64,000 bases of DNA. Source: Celeribacter baekdonensis. Lineage in GTDB: Bacteria; Pseudomonadota; Alphaproteobacteria; Rhodobacterales; Rhodobacteraceae. The DNA lies in contig NZ_CP028475.1 in NCBI RefSeq assembly GCF_003047105.1, positions 248,001 through 312,000 on the forward strand, read 5' to 3'. This document shows, piece after piece, positions 62,771 through 64,000 of this stretch. Made by a program: the position numbers and the translations under genes. Each line of letters opens with the position of its first letter. Position 1 is the first letter of the stretch. The notes beneath the pieces were generated by a model. It did not search any database and was not told the origin of the DNA. It saw only the letters and a list, made by a program, of their open reading frames with translations.

Positions 62771-64000
62771 AGATTTATGTTCCCATGGACAGCGCCGCCA
62801 AGGCGCTGGGCGCCGATGAGGTGGCTGACGCGCTCATAGTCGAGGCACAAAATCGCGGTCTTGAGGTTGAGATCATCCGCAATGGCACGCGCGGCATGAT
62901 CTGGCTAGAACCCCTTGTCGAGATTGAGAAAGACGGTGTGCGTCTGGCCTATGGTCCGATCGCCCCCGAGGATGCGGCGGCTCTTTTGGACGGTCACATC
63001 GGCACGCTCGGTCCGGTCGAAGACATCCCGTTTTTCTCCCGCCAGACCCGCCTGACCTTTGCTCGTTGCGGCGTCACTGATCCGCTTTCCATCGCGGATT
63101 ATGAGGCGCATGGCGGGTTTGAAGGCCTCAAACGTGCCATCGCTATGTCGCAGGATGCGATCATTGATGAGGTCAAGCTCTCAGGGCTGCGTGGACGTGG
63201 CGGCGCGGGCTTTCCGACCGGGATCAAATGGGACACCGTGCGCTTGGCCCATGCGCCGCAAAAATACATCGTCTGCAACGCGGACGAAGGCGACAGCGGC
63301 ACTTTTGCCGACCGGATGATCATGGAAGGCGACCCGTTCACCTTGATCGAAGGCATGACCATCGCCGGGATCGGCTGTGGCGCGACCAAAGGCTATATCT
63401 ACATCCGCTCCGAATACCCGGACGCCATCGCTGTGATGACGCGTGCGGTCGAGATTGCGCGCGGCGCGGGCGCGTTGGGCGCGGATGTTCTTGGCTCGGG
63501 CAAGGCGTTCGATATGGAGGTTCGTACCGGGGCCGGGGCTTATGTGTGCGGCGAAGAGACCTCGTTGCTCAATTCGCTTGAAGGCAAACGCGGCGTGGTT
63601 CGCGCCAAGCCACCGCTGCCCGCGTTGGAGGGGTTTCTGGGCCGCCCGACCGTGGTCAACAACGTGATCTCTCTGGCGACTGTGCCGGTGATCTTTGCCA
63701 AGGGCGCGGCGCATTACGCGGGCTTCGGTCTTGGCCGATCAAAAGGCACGATGCCGATCCAAATTGCAGGAAATGTGCAATTTGGTGGCCTGTTTGAAAC
63801 CGCATTCGGCATGCCCTTGGGGGAATTGGTCAACACAGTCGCAGGCGGCACCGCCTCTGGGCGGCCTGTCAAAGCGGTGCAAGTCGGTGGACCCTTGGGG
63901 GCTTATCTTCACCCGGATCAGTTTGACACGCCCTTTGGCTATGAAGAATTCGATGGCCAAAAAGCCCTGATCGGGCATGCCGGGATAGTGGTGTTTGACG
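62767..64000 (+). CDS. fdsB: NAD-dependent formate dehydrogenase beta subunit, N-terminal part (3' truncated by window edge)
   Basis: FdsB is the NuoF-like flavin subunit that reduces NAD+. The first 411 residues are visible and the frame is open to the right edge. After an N-terminal thioredoxin-like region come the FMN/NAD motifs LRGRGGAGFPTG, CNADEGDSGTFADR and GAYVCGEETSLLNSLEG. The [4Fe-4S] Cys motif and C-terminus are outside. Coupled to fdsG by ATGA. The catalytic fdsA subunit is expected just downstream. Confidence 0.93.
   Translation, partial: MKIYVPMDSAAKALGADEVADALIVEAQNRGLEVEIIRNGTRGMIWLEPLVEIEKDGVRLAYGPIAPEDAAALLDGHIGTLGPVEDIPFFSRQTRLTFARCGVTDPLSIADYEAHGGFEGLKRAIAMSQDAIIDEVKLSGLRGRGGAGFPTGIKWDTVRLAHAPQKYIVCNADEGDSGTFADRMIMEGDPFTLIEGMTIAGIGCGATKGYIYIRSEYPDAIAVMTRAVEIARGAGALGADVLGSGKAFDMEVRTGAGAYVCGEETSLLNSLEGKRGVVRAKPPLPALEGFLGRPTVVNNVISLATVPVIFAKGAAHYAGFGLGRSKGTMPIQIAGNVQFGGLFETAFGMPLGELVNTVAGGTASGRPVKAVQVGGPLGAYLHPDQFDTPFGYEEFDGQKALIGHAGIVVFD

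Overview
The window is chromosomal DNA from an alphaproteobacterium of the order Rhodobacterales (Roseobacter/Rhodobacter relatives). The evidence is the gene content and order: nrdR-ribD with ribE-ribBX-ribH-nusB, dnaG-rpoD, a GlpX-type fructose bisphosphatase, CarD, MmcB, DUF6324 and DUF6476 proteins, a LysR-type regulator beside fdsGB, and a tRNA-His with A73 and no extra G at -1, an alphaproteobacterial trait. It is mostly core genome. I see no prophage, insertion sequence, CRISPR array or rRNA operon. One gene, a Mug-type DNA glycosylase at 16.4 kb, sits in clearly AT-richer DNA and may be acquired.

Layout. 0-8.7 kb: the 3' end of phaC, a secreted phosphoesterase, tRNA-Glu, recJ, glpX with three operator-like palindromes upstream, a CREST-superfamily (ceramidase-like) membrane protein downstream of hom, a lipoprotein and a small membrane protein. 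8.7-16.4 kb: a coupled TadG/TadE/TadE-type operon, then dnaG and rpoD. 16.4-20 kb: the Mug island, an HlyU-family gene, a QOR2-like reductase divergent from an HxlR regulator, small exported proteins and YjbQ. 20-30 kb: nrdR and the riboflavin genes, interrupted by an opposite-strand kpsC/kpsD/kpsS capsule-export cassette. 30-40 kb: an acyltransferase, an APH-family kinase, mmcB with a likely SOS box, tRNA-His, rluD, a LysR/DUF4386 pair, rpoH with a repeat-rich control region, an oxidoreductase, an unexplained structured transcript with a strong terminator, and a dipeptidase. 40-54 kb: pepF and partners, a Suv3-like helicase, fdxA, carD, an RraB-like gene, cobS, cobT and a Kef-type antiporter. 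54-64 kb: a long PilM/PilP-like protein, a glycosyltransferase/PhyH cluster, a dienelactone hydrolase, and fdsR-fdsG-fdsB running off the right edge.

Five genes (hom, the APH-family kinase, the membrane dipeptidase, the PilM/PilP-like gene and the dienelactone hydrolase) are interrupted by six frameshifts. Each is repaired by adding one G or C within a G/C run, and the restored frame reads as conserved protein. This pattern looks much more like homopolymer undercalls in the assembly than like gene decay, so those genes are probably intact in the living organism.

The most interesting regulatory DNA is upstream of glpX (tandem GTTAGCGC-type operators plus a perfect dyad), dnaG (a G-quadruplex motif and a dyad flanked by direct repeats), rpoH (tandem palindromic repeats and CTTGAA boxes) and fdsR/fdsG (one 19-bp operator used twice). 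The most unexplained element is the 300-nt transcript-like region at 38.95-39.29 kb. I found no convincing wholly new multi-gene system.
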